NCBI RefSeq assembly: GCF_001184025.1
Contig: NZ_BBYG01000009.1
Span: forward strand, 186,001 to 250,000
Direction of reading: 5' to 3'
From: Streptomyces maremycinicus
GTDB taxonomy: Bacteria; Actinomycetota; Actinomycetes; Streptomycetales; Streptomycetaceae
Length of the DNA: 64,000 nt
Under the pieces are notes generated by a model. That model did no database searches. It saw only the letters and a list, made by a program, of their open reading frames with translations, and was not told the origin of the DNA. Both the position numbers and the translations under genes were made by a program. Below, one piece after another: positions 38,276-46,013 of this stretch (the stretch's first letter is position 1; each line of letters begins with the position of its first letter).

Positions 38276-39949
38276 TCAGAGGAAGTACAGGCGGTTGAGG
38301 GAGACGGACTCGGCCGGCTCGGAGCGCAGCGGCTCGCCGTCGAGGGTGACCAGACCGGTGCGCTGGTCGACGTCGACCGCTCCGGTACGGGAGTTGCGGC
38401 GCAGATCGGCGGGGCCGATGCCGCGGGTGCCGCGGACGGCGACCCGGCGGCGGCGGGTCGGCATCGAGTCGCCGCCCCGGTCGAGGGCGGCCCGGGCGAC
38501 GAAGGCGACCGAGATGTCGGCGGGCGTGGCCCCGTACGCCCCGAACTGCGGGCCGAGCACCAGGGGTTCGCAGGTGTCGGTGGCCGCGTTCGGGTCGCCG
38601 ACCACGCCGTACGCCGGGAAGCCCGACTTGAGCACGAGCTGCGGCTTGGCGCCGAAGTACTCGGGGCGCCACAGCACGATGTCGGCGAGCTTGCCCACCT
38701 CGATCGAGCCGACCTCGTGCGCGAGGCCGTGGGCGATGGCCGGGTTCACGGTGAGCTTGGCGATGTAGCGGAGCACGCGCTCGTTGTCGTCGCCGCCGTC
38801 CGGGGCGCCGAACTCGGCCTTCATCTTCCCGGCCATGGCGAACGTACGGCGGACCGTCTCGCCCGCCCGGCCCATGCCCTGGGCGTCGGACGAGGTGATG
38901 CCGATCGCGCCCAGGTCGTGCAGCACGTCCTCGGCGCCCATGGTCCCGGCCCGGATCCGGTCGCGGGCCATGGCAGCGTCGCCGGGCAGGTCGGTCTTCA
39001 GGTCGTGGACGGAGACGATCATGCCGTAGTGCTCGGCGACCGCGTCCCGCCCGAAGGGGAGGGTGGGGTTCGTGGAGGAGCCGATGACGTTGGCGACGCC
39101 CGCCATCTTCAGCACGTTGGGCACGTGTCCGCCGCCGCAGCCCTCGATGTGGAAGGCGTGGATGGTCCGGCCCTCCAGCACCCGCAGGGTGTCCTCGACC
39201 GACAGGCATTCGTTCAGCCCGTCGCTGTGCAGGGCGACCTGGACGTCGTGCTCCTCGGCGACCCGCAACGCCGTGTCCAGCGCCCGGGTGTGGGCGCCCA
39301 TGTCCTCGTGCACCTTGAAGCCGGAGGCGCCGCCCTCGGCGAGCGCCTCGACCAGGGGGGCCTCGTGGGAGGACGAACCCCGGCCGAGGAAGCCTATGTT
39401 GACCGGCCAGGCGTCGAACGCGTTGAACGCGTGGCGCAGCGCCCAGGGCGAGTTGACGCCGACACCCCACACGGGACCGAACTCCTGCCCGATGACCGTG
39501 GTCACCCCGGAGGCGAGCGAGGCCTCCATGATCCGCGGTGACAGCAGGTGGACATGGGTGTCGACGGCTCCGGCGGTGGCGATCAGCCCCTCGCCGGACA
39601 CGATGGATGTGCCCGTGCCGACGACCACGTCGACCCCGTCGAGGGTGTCGGGGTTCCCGGCCCGCCCGATCGCGTGGATCCGGCCCTCCCGGATGCCGAT
39701 CGACACCTTGCGGATCCCCTGCACCGCGTCGATCACGACGACGTTGCTGATCACGACGTCACAGGTGTCGCGGACGGCGGCGGCCTTGAGGTGCAGCCCG
39801 TCCCGCGCGGTCTTGCCGAAGCCGGCCAGGAACTCGGCGCCGTGCCGCTGGGAGTCGGACTCCACACGGACGACGAGTCCCGAGTCGCCGAGGCGGACCC
39901 GGTCGCCGGCCCGGGGGCCGTGCGTGGCGGCGTACTCGTACGGGTTCAT
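38276..39949 (-). CDS. ureC: Urease alpha subunit, divergent paralogue
   Basis: Nickel amidohydrolase subunit of 557 aa. Metal-site residues are present: HVH in AGAVDTHVHLLSP, carbamylated Lys212 in SGFKVHEDMG, His in VALHSDGLNE and FHIEGCGGGH, and Asp in ITSSDAQGMGR. The active-site flap differs: the usual MVCHH is here IVSVHD, so the flap Cys is Val314, His315 is kept and the next His is Asp. GSSTNPTLPF replaces the usual NPTRPY. Its ATG overlaps the ureAB stop (ATGA). No ureD/E/F/G is nearby. It may be a urease fed by accessory proteins encoded elsewhere, or an enzyme for another ureido substrate. Confidence 0.9.
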   Translation of the reverse strand: MNPYEYAATHGPRAGDRVRLGDSGLVVRVESDSQRHGAEFLAGFGKTARDGLHLKAAAVRDTCDVVISNVVVIDAVQGIRKVSIGIREGRIHAIGRAGNPDTLDGVDVVVGTGTSIVSGEGLIATAGAVDTHVHLLSPRIMEASLASGVTTVIGQEFGPVWGVGVNSPWALRHAFNAFDAWPVNIGFLGRGSSSHEAPLVEALAEGGASGFKVHEDMGAHTRALDTALRVAEEHDVQVALHSDGLNECLSVEDTLRVLEGRTIHAFHIEGCGGGHVPNVLKMAGVANVIGSSTNPTLPFGRDAVAEHYGMIVSVHDLKTDLPGDAAMARDRIRAGTMGAEDVLHDLGAIGITSSDAQGMGRAGETVRRTFAMAGKMKAEFGAPDGGDDNERVLRYIAKLTVNPAIAHGLAHEVGSIEVGKLADIVLWRPEYFGAKPQLVLKSGFPAYGVVGDPNAATDTCEPLVLGPQFGAYGATPADISVAFVARAALDRGGDSMPTRRRRVAVRGTRGIGPADLRRNSRTGAVDVDQRTGLVTLDGEPLRSEPAESVSLNRLYFL

Positions 39950-40644
39950 CGGTTCGACCCTCCCGCTTCCGCTCCCAGATAGCCGCAGGCGGCGGCCCGG
40001 CGCAGGGCCTCGTCCTTCGCGCCCGGCGCGTCGAGCGCCCCGTCGACCAGACCGGCGAAGCCGATCGCGACCCGGTCGCCGCCGATCGGCACGAGCCCCA
40101 CGTCGCTGCTCTCCCCCGGCCCGAAGCGCACGGAGGACCCGGCGGGGACCGCGAGCCGCATCCCGTAGGCCTGTTCCCGTACGAAGTCGAGGCGCGGGTT
40201 GGCCTCGAAGAAGTGGAAGTGGGAGGTGACGGAGACCGGCACGGTCGCCGTGTTCGTGACCGTCAGCCGTACGGCCGCCTCGGGCTCGGTGTGCGCGGGC
40301 CCGGGCAGCAGGGCCCCCGGCGCCCGGTCCCCGAGCGTCCCCCCGGCGATCGGATCGCCGACGACCGCGAGTCGCGAGCCGTCGTCGAACACGGCCTCGA
40401 CATGCACCTCGGTGACGACGTCCGCGACGCCCGGCAGCACGTCGTCCGGGCCGAGGACCGACCGGGCGCGGTCGATCGCCTCGGCGAGCCGGGCGCCGTC
40501 ACGGGCGGCCTCGCAGACGGTGTCCGCGATGAGCGCGGTCGCCTCGGGGACGTTGAGCCGCAGCCCGCGGGCCCTTCTCGCCCGGGCCAGCTCAGCTGCC
40601 CCGAAGAGCAGAAGGCGGTCCCGTTCGGTGGGGGTGAGTCGCAC
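39946..40644 (-). CDS. ureAB: Fused urease gamma-beta subunit
   Basis: A 232-aa fusion: residues 1-100 are the gamma subunit (RLTPTERDRLLLFGAAELAR; LNVPEATALIADTVCEAARD) and about 100-232 the beta subunit (VTNTATVPVSVTSHFHFFEA; DFVREQAYGMRLAVPAGSSV). Such fusions are known in Helicobacter and in some actinobacterial second ureases. GTG 40644 follows GGGAG by seven bases; the longer reading adds nine residues. First gene of the ureAB-ureC-aguA-tetR operon, 70-90 bases downstream of a perfect palindrome. Confidence 0.9.
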   Translation of the reverse strand: MRLTPTERDRLLLFGAAELARARRARGLRLNVPEATALIADTVCEAARDGARLAEAIDRARSVLGPDDVLPGVADVVTEVHVEAVFDDGSRLAVVGDPIAGGTLGDRAPGALLPGPAHTEPEAAVRLTVTNTATVPVSVTSHFHFFEANPRLDFVREQAYGMRLAVPAGSSVRFGPGESSDVGLVPIGGDRVAIGFAGLVDGALDAPGAKDEALRRAAACGYLGAEAGGSNR

Positions 40645-40714
40645 GTTGCTCTCCCTTTCTTTGAACAGCACTCTAAACGCTCCGTTCGATGATCAGAAGT
40701 CATGACGGGCAATT

Positions 40715-40731
40715 TTTGAGCACCGCTCAAA
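40715..40731. promoter_or_regulatory. Perfect palindrome TTTGAGC-ACC-GCTCAAA upstream of ureAB
   Basis: A 7-bp perfect inverted repeat with 3-base spacer, centred 79 bases before the ureAB start in an otherwise A/T-rich 50-base stretch. Size and symmetry suit a TetR-type dimer; the TetR at the operon end is the natural candidate. Binding is not shown. Confidence 0.6.
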
Positions 40732-40752
40732 TTCGGCCGGACCCCGGAGACG

Positions 40753-40786
40753 CGTCAGGGCCACCCCGGACGGGGTGGCCCTGACG
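40753..40786 (-). terminator. Terminator of ilvE
   Basis: Perfect 15-bp stem CGTCAGGGCCACCCC / GGGGTGGCCCTGACG with GGAC loop, 53 bases after the ilvE stop. Confidence 0.85.
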
Positions 40787-40839
40787 GAACAGAGATGAGG
40801 GGAAAGGACGACGGGAAGGGGGCGTCGGGAAGGGGGCGA

Positions 40840-41928
40840 CTAACCCAGCTCGTGCATCCAGCCGTGCTTGTCCTCGGCCGTGCCGCGCTGGATGTCCAGC
40901 AGGGCCCGGCGGAGCTTCAGGGTGACCTCACCGGGCTCGCCGCCCGACTGCCGCCACTCACCGGCGGTGCGCTTGACCGTGCCGACCGGGGTGATCACGG
41001 CGGCGGTGCCGCAGGCGAAGACCTCCTTGAGGGCGCCGCTCTCGGAGTCGCGCTGCCACTGCTCGACGGAGACCCGGCCCTCCTCGGCCGTGTAGCCGAG
41101 GTCGCGGGCGACGGTGAGGAGGCTGTCGCGGGTGACGCCCTCCAGGATGGAGCCCGTCAGCGACGGCGTGACGATCCTGTCCTCGTACACGAAGTACAGG
41201 TTCATGCCGCCGAGCTCCTCGACCCACTTGCGCTCGACCGCGTCGAGGTAGCAGACCTGGGCGCAGCCCTGGGCGGCGGCCTCGGCCTGGGCGAGCAGGG
41301 ACGCGGCGTAGTTGCCGCCCGTCTTGGCGTCGCCCATGCCACCGGGGACGGCCCGCACGTGCTCCTCGGAGACCCAGATGGAGACGGGCTTGACGCCGCC
41401 CGGGAAGTAGGCGCCGGCCGGTGAGGCGATGACGAGGAACAGGTACTCGTTGGCCGGCTTCACGCCCAGGCCGACCTCGGTCGCGATCATGAACGGCCGC
41501 AGGTAGAGGGACTCCTCACCGCCGTGCGCGGGCACCCAGTCCTTGTCCTGGCCGACGAGCGCGTCGCACGCCTCGATGAAGGTCTCGACCGGCAGCTCGG
41601 GCATGGCCAGCCGGCGGGCCGAACGCTGGAAGCGCTTGGCGTTCTGGTCCGGCCGGAAGGTGGCGACCGAGCCGTCGGGACGGCGGTACGCCTTCAGTCC
41701 CTCGAAGATCTCCTGCGCGTAGTGCAGGACGTTGGTGGCCGGGTCGAGGGGGATCGGCGCGTACGGGACGAGCTGACCGTCGTGCCAGCCCCGGCCCTCG
41801 GTCCACTTGATCGTCACCATGTGGTCGGTGAAGTGGCGGCCGAACCCGGGGTTCGCCAGGATCGCCTGCCGCTCGGCGGCGGAGGTGGGACTGGCGGAGG
41901 GCTTGAGCTCGATCGTGGGCGTCGTCAT
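40840..41928 (-). CDS. ilvE: Branched-chain amino acid aminotransferase
   Basis: PLP-dependent class IV aminotransferase, 362 aa, which catalyses the last step of Ile, Leu and Val synthesis and the first of their catabolism. The PLP lysine is Lys202 in [13 protein letters not shown]. Other signatures: [47 protein letters not shown] and [16 protein letters not shown] 41928 has AAGGA ten bases upstream; the 60-residue longer reading is the leader. Transcribed from its own promoter about 180 bases upstream and ended by a strong terminator. Confidence 0.96.
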   Translation of the reverse strand: MTTPTIELKPSASPTSAAERQAILANPGFGRHFTDHMVTIKWTEGRGWHDGQLVPYAPIPLDPATNVLHYAQEIFEGLKAYRRPDGSVATFRPDQNAKRFQRSARRLAMPELPVETFIEACDALVGQDKDWVPAHGGEESLYLRPFMIATEVGLGVKPANEYLFLVIASPAGAYFPGGVKPVSIWVSEEHVRAVPGGMGDAKTGGNYAASLLAQAEAAAQGCAQVCYLDAVERKWVEELGGMNLYFVYEDRIVTPSLTGSILEGVTRDSLLTVARDLGYTAEEGRVSVEQWQRDSESGALKEVFACGTAAVITPVGTVKRTAGEWRQSGGEPGEVTLKLRRALLDIQRGTAEDKHGWMHELG

Positions 41929-42113
41929 GAGTAGCTGTCCTTCGCTTCCTGGCGAGCGTCTGGGCCACCCCGCGTCTTTCGGCCGGGGGTCCGGGGGTTG
42001 TCCCCCGGAAGATGCAGCACCGGTTGTAGTGACGGGGCCGCGCTCACGCCCGTACGGCCGGTGGCCGGTGCTAGGACGTCCGAGCATTCCCTCATACCGC
42101 GGCTCCACGTTCG

Positions 42114-42141
42114 ATTATCGCAAGCGGCGGACGAGGGCCAA
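42114..42141 (-). promoter_or_regulatory. Promoter candidate of ilvE
   Basis: Minus-strand TTGGCC (-35) and GATAAT (-10) with 16-base spacing; start expected near 42107. GATAAT is a good housekeeping -10 box in a GC-rich setting. Confidence 0.55.
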
Positions 42142-42194
42142 AACGGCGGGAATGCGACCCAGGGCTGATGGTGGCACCCGGCGGGGGGCATGCG

Positions 42195-42229
42195 GAAGCC
42201 GCCGGGTGCGGATGCGACCCGGCGGCTTC
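42195..42229. terminator. Terminator of leuB
   Basis: Perfect 13-bp stem GAAGCCGCCGGGT / ACCCGGCGGCTTC with 9-base loop, 22 bases after the leuB stop. Confidence 0.8.
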
Positions 42230-42251
42230 GCGAGCTTTCGCGCGGCGCGGG

Positions 42252-43295
42252 TCAGCCGGCTACGCGTACGGCGAGCGCGTCACCGATCTCGGAGGTGCTG
42301 CGGGCGGGCAGCGAGCCGCGCTCCTCCAGGTCGGCGGAGACGGCTTCCTCGATACGGACCGCCTCGGCCTCGTGGCCGAGGTGGCGCAGGAGGAGGGCGA
42401 CGGACAGGACGGTGGCGGTGGGGTCCGCCTTGCCCTGGCCGGCGATGTCCGGGGCCGAGCCGTGCACCGGCTCGAACATGGACGGGAACTCGCCGGACGG
42501 GTTGATGTTCCCGCTCGCGGCGACGCCGATGCCGCCGGAGACGGCCGCGGCGAGGTCGGTGATGATGTCGCCGAAGAGGTTGTCCGTGACGATGACGTCG
42601 AACCGCGCGGGGTCCGTGACCAGGTAGATCGTCGCGGCGTCCACGTGGATGTAGTCCGTGGTGACGTCGGGGAACTCGGCGGCCACCCGGTTGAAGACGT
42701 TCGTCCAGAGGTGACCGGCGAAGGCCAGCACGTTGTTCTTGTGGACCAGCGTGAGCTTCTTGCGGGGACGGGCCTGGGCGCGGGCGAAGGCGTCCCGGAC
42801 CACGCGCTCGACACCGAAGGCCGTGTTCACGGAGACCTCGGTGGCGACCTCGTGCGGGGTGCCCTTGCGGATCGTGCCGCCGTTGCCGGTGTACGGGCCC
42901 TCGGTGCCCTCGCGGACCACGATGAAGTCGATCTCGGGCTGGCCGGCCAGCGGGGTGGCGACACCCGGGAGGAGCTTCGACGGGCGCAGGTTGACGTGGT
43001 GGTCGAAGAGGAAGCGCAGCTTGAGCAGGAAACCCCGCTCCAGGACACCGGAGGGGACGCTCGGGTCGCCGATCGCGCCCAGCAGGATGGCGTCGTGGCG
43101 CTTGAGCGCCTCGGCGTCCGCGTCGGTGAGCGTCTCACCGGTGGCGTGGTAGCGCCGGGCACCGAAGTCGTACTCCTCGGTCTCCAGCTTCACATCCTGC
43201 GGGAGGACGGCGGAGAGGACCTTGAGACCTTCGGCCACGACCTCCTGGCCGATGCCGTCACCGGGAATCACTGCGAGATTGAGGCTGCGAGACAT
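42252..43295 (-). CDS. leuB: 3-isopropylmalate dehydrogenase
   Basis: NAD-dependent oxidative decarboxylase, 347 aa; it acts on 3-isopropylmalate (leucine) and on 3-methylmalate in the citramalate route to isoleucine. Seen: N-terminal [19 protein letters not shown], substrate loop [28 protein letters not shown], metal-binding [15 protein letters not shown] and [20 protein letters not shown]. The protein is of the short actinobacterial type. ATG 43295 gives the family start [14 protein letters not shown]; the longer reading adds 12 unrelated residues. It stands alone, with leuCD 38 kb away in the window. Confidence 0.96.
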   Translation of the reverse strand: MSRSLNLAVIPGDGIGQEVVAEGLKVLSAVLPQDVKLETEEYDFGARRYHATGETLTDADAEALKRHDAILLGAIGDPSVPSGVLERGFLLKLRFLFDHHVNLRPSKLLPGVATPLAGQPEIDFIVVREGTEGPYTGNGGTIRKGTPHEVATEVSVNTAFGVERVVRDAFARAQARPRKKLTLVHKNNVLAFAGHLWTNVFNRVAAEFPDVTTDYIHVDAATIYLVTDPARFDVIVTDNLFGDIITDLAAAVSGGIGVAASGNINPSGEFPSMFEPVHGSAPDIAGQGKADPTATVLSVALLLRHLGHEAEAVRIEEAVSADLEERGSLPARSTSEIGDALAVRVAG

Positions 43296-43492
43296 ACGGG
43301 AAACCGTACTCCTCGTCCCATGGGATGACATGGACTGTCCGCCATACGGACAGAGAAGTCGCGGGTGCGGACCGCCGGCGCGGGCCTCGGACCTCGTGCG
43401 GGACCGAGGCGCGGCGCGGGTCCCGAAGTCCCGTTCGGAGCCCGCGCCGCACCCCGTGCGGGTGCGGCTCCCGGTCTGCGGGGCGGCTCGGC

Positions 43493-43624
43493 TCAGTGGC
43501 CGGTCTCGCCGCCGTTGTCACGGCGGTCGAGGGCGCGCTGGAGCGCCGCCGCGGCGTTCTTGCGGTCGGACTCGCTCGTACGGGAGGTGTGGCGGACTCG
43601 GCGGCGGACGGTCGTCTCGGCCAT
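43493..43624 (-). CDS. Small basic protein (43 aa)
   Basis: A 43-codon [23 protein letters not shown]..., then [20 protein letters not shown] and TGH. It has AGGAG nine to ten bases before its ATG, which is a better ribosome binding site than most genes here, and strong third-position GC. Basic N-terminal half and helical C-terminal half. I do not recognise a family. It sits about 200 bases upstream of leuB on the same strand, the place of a short hypothetical gene in related genomes. Confidence 0.65.
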   Translation of the reverse strand: MAETTVRRRVRHTSRTSESDRKNAAAALQRALDRRDNGGETGH

Positions 43625-43844
43625 GGGAAATCGACTCCTTCGAATTCCAGGGAGTGGCACAGGGGGTGACGAGACGCCGGAAGGGGCGGGGAGCGGGCCG
43701 CAGGGATTGCCTGCACCGGGCCCGGCTCACGACCGCCATTCGCTTGGTCGAGCGATACGTTCGGCTCCTACAAAGCTAAGGGAGGAGCACGCGCCTGTCT
43801 CCACAATTACTCGGACTTCCTACTATCTGAGACGGCGCCCCGGC

Positions 43845-44738
43845 TCACCCCGTGCCGACCTGCGGTTTCGCGGCCGCCCTCAACTCCCGTACCAGCGCCC
43901 GGACGGCCGCGGTCGCGGCCAGCTCCGGGGTCGTGACATAGCCGACCCGACGGGTGGGCCGCTCCGGACCGAGGTCGGTGACCTCCGTCCCGAGAGGTGT
44001 CCGGCTGAGGGAGAGCGCGGGCATGATCGCCATCCCCAGGCCACTGCCCACCATCGACAGCACCGCCCCGTCGTCCTCGGCGCGGACGGTCGCGGCGGGG
44101 ATCCAGTCCTGCGCGGCCCACCACGCGCGCGTGGCGGACGAGCAGTTCTCCGTCCAGTCGACGAGCGGGAGGGAACGGGGGTCGGGGTGACCCGCCGGAT
44201 GCACCAGCGCGTACGGCTCCTCCAGCAGCACGTCGCCCACCAGCTCCGGCGGGACCGGCGTGCTGGTGCCGAAGGTGGCTATCCCGAGGTCGGCCCGCCC
44301 CTCGGCCACCGCGCCGGCCGTTCCCGGCCCCACCTCCCGTACGACGGTCACGGTCGCCCGGATCCCCGGATGCCGGGTGGCCAGCCGCTCCAGGACGGGC
44401 GGCAGCAGATACAGGGCCGCACTGCGGAAGGCCGCGATCCGCAACGGCCCGTCGACCTGGCCCGTTCCGGTGCCCCGCGTCTCGGCGACCAGCGCCTGGA
44501 GCATCCGCAGGACGCGTCGGGCGTGGGCGACCGCCCGGGCGCCGGCCGCGGTGGGCCGGGCGCCGTACCGCCCGCGCTCGAAGAGGACGACCCCCAGCTT
44601 GCGCTCGATGCCCCGCACCGCGTGCGACACGGCCGACTGGGTGGTCCCGAGCCGGGCGGCGGCGGCCGAGAAACCGCCCTCGTCCGCGACGGCCACCAGT
44701 GTCCGCAACTCCTGCGGCGCGAGATCGACCGGGCTCAT
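43845..44738 (-). CDS. LysR-family transcriptional regulator
   Basis: A 297-aa LysR regulator. N-terminal winged helix-turn-helix, residues 7-66: LAPQELRTLVAVADEGGFSA, AAARLGTTQSAVSHAVRGIE, RKLGVVLFERGRYG. The substrate-binding domain from about 95 contains LRIAAFRSAALYLLPPVLER and GSGLGMAIMPALSLS. It is divergent from the oxidoreductase gene, 104 bases apart, the usual arrangement for a LysR protein and its target. The inducer is unknown. Confidence 0.9.
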   Translation of the reverse strand: MSPVDLAPQELRTLVAVADEGGFSAAAARLGTTQSAVSHAVRGIERKLGVVLFERGRYGARPTAAGARAVAHARRVLRMLQALVAETRGTGTGQVDGPLRIAAFRSAALYLLPPVLERLATRHPGIRATVTVVREVGPGTAGAVAEGRADLGIATFGTSTPVPPELVGDVLLEEPYALVHPAGHPDPRSLPLVDWTENCSSATRAWWAAQDWIPAATVRAEDDGAVLSMVGSGLGMAIMPALSLSRTPLGTEVTDLGPERPTRRVGYVTTPELAATAAVRALVRELRAAAKPQVGTG

Positions 44739-44842
44739 GCGGGGGCTCCCACCTGCTGCTATGAGGGCGGCTCATGGATCGGCCCGTTCCATGAACGCAA
44801 CCCCCTGCCCGGCGCCCGCATTCCTGCCTACGGTCCCCTGCC

Positions 44843-45847
44843 ATGACCAGCACCGCGCTCACCGTGCAGCAGACCGGCCGCCCGACCGGCTTCCCCACCC
44901 CGGACCACTTCCGCTTCGCCGAGTCACCGGTCCCCGAACCGGCGCCGGGGACCGCTCTGGTGGAGAACCTCTACTGGTCGGTCGACCCCTACCACCGCGA
45001 AATGATGGACGGCGACTTCGCGTTGAACGCCCCGCTGGAGGGACGATCGCTCGGCCGGATCATCGCCACCCGCGATCCGGTGGCCCTCCCCGAGGGCGAG
45101 ATCGTCTTCCACCGGCAGGGCTGGCGCACCCACGCGGTGGTCCGCCCGCAGGAGGTCAGACGGCTCCCCCGGTACGACGGGGTGCCGCTCTCCGCGCACC
45201 TGAGCCTCCTCGGCGGCACGGGTCTGACGGCGTACGTCGGCCTCACCCGCATCGCCCGGCTGCGCGAGGGCGAGGACCTGTTCGTCTCCGCGGCGGCCGG
45301 CGGGGTCGGCACGGCGACCGGGCGGTTCGCGCGGCTGCTCGGCGCGGGCCGGCTGATCGGCAGCGCGGGCACGGCGGAGAAGGTGCGGTACCTGACCGGG
45401 CAGGTCGGCTACGACGCGGCCTTCGACTACCACGAGGGCCCGGTCGCCGACCTGCTGGCGAAGGCCGCCCCGACGGGCATCGACGTCTTCGTCGACAACG
45501 TGGGCGGCGCCCACCTCGGGGCGGCGATCGGCGCGCTGCGGGAGCGGGGGCGGGTGGTGCGCGTCGGAACGGTCGGGCAGTACAACACGCCCGACACGCC
45601 GCCGGCCGTCTTCGACCACGCCGACCTGGTGGAGAAGAGCCTGCGCATGGAGGGCTTCCTGGTACGCGATCACCAGGACGTCCAGGAGGAGTTGTACGCG
45701 TTCGCCGTACCGCATCTGCTGAGCGGGGCGCTGGCCCTGGACGAGACGGTGGTGGACGGGTTCGAACGGATCGTGGAGGCGTTCCTGCTCATGCTGCGCG
45801 GCGGGAACACGGGCAAGATCCTGGTGCGCCGGTCGCCTGGGCTCTAG
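44843..45847 (+). CDS. NADP-dependent zinc-free medium-chain oxidoreductase
   Basis: A 334-aa medium-chain dehydrogenase/reductase of the leukotriene B4 12-hydroxydehydrogenase / curcumin reductase group, which reduce enone double bonds with NADPH. Seen: PTPDHFRFAESPVPEPAPGT, LYWSVDPYHREMM, the Rossmann motif FVSAAAGGVGTATGRFARLL and FVDNVGGAHLGAAIGALRER. No zinc ligands. The substrate is unknown. It is probably controlled by the divergent LysR. It ends before a mini-repeat and the shared terminator. Confidence 0.88.
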   Translation: MTSTALTVQQTGRPTGFPTPDHFRFAESPVPEPAPGTALVENLYWSVDPYHREMMDGDFALNAPLEGRSLGRIIATRDPVALPEGEIVFHRQGWRTHAVVRPQEVRRLPRYDGVPLSAHLSLLGGTGLTAYVGLTRIARLREGEDLFVSAAAGGVGTATGRFARLLGAGRLIGSAGTAEKVRYLTGQVGYDAAFDYHEGPVADLLAKAAPTGIDVFVDNVGGAHLGAAIGALRERGRVVRVGTVGQYNTPDTPPAVFDHADLVEKSLRMEGFLVRDHQDVQEELYAFAVPHLLSGALALDETVVDGFERIVEAFLLMLRGGNTGKILVRRSPGL

Positions 45848-45883
45848 AGCCAGGCCGGCCCTCGCCTCGCCCTCGCCCGCCCG

Positions 45884-45937
45884 GGCCGACGCGCTCGCCC
45901 CGGCCGGCGCGCTCGCCCCGGCCGGCGCGCTCGCGTT
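45884..45937. repeat. Three tandem copies of an 18-bp unit, GGCCGGCGCGCTCGCCCC
   Basis: Copies at 45884-45901, 45902-45919 and 45920-45937, with one change in the first and a changed end in the third. Non-coding, between convergent genes. Confidence 0.75.
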
Positions 45938-45963
45938 CGGCCGCGGCTCGCAACGGGAGGACG

Positions 45964-45995
45964 GGAAGGGGCCGGGCAGTCGCCCGGCCCCTTCC
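45964..45995. terminator. Bidirectional terminator between the oxidoreductase gene and pruA
   Basis: Perfect 14-bp stem GGAAGGGGCCGGGC / GCCCGGCCCCTTCC with AGTC loop, between convergent stops. Confidence 0.9.
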
Positions 45996-46013
45996 GTGTC
46001 GTCCTACTGAGCG

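Larger units (their letters stand above)
41929..42251. other. 323-base leader/promoter region of ilvE and end of the leuB unit
   Basis: Contains the ilvE promoter candidate, the leuB terminator, and an ilvE 5' leader of about 180 bases. Within the leader two identical CCGGGGG runs (41983-41989 and 41991-41997) compete for one CCCCCGG (42002-42008), allowing alternative hairpins. A 40-codon GTG ORF (42047 to 41925) overlaps the ilvE start as TCATGA; it is not rich in branched-chain codons and I do not claim it is translated. Confidence 0.5.
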
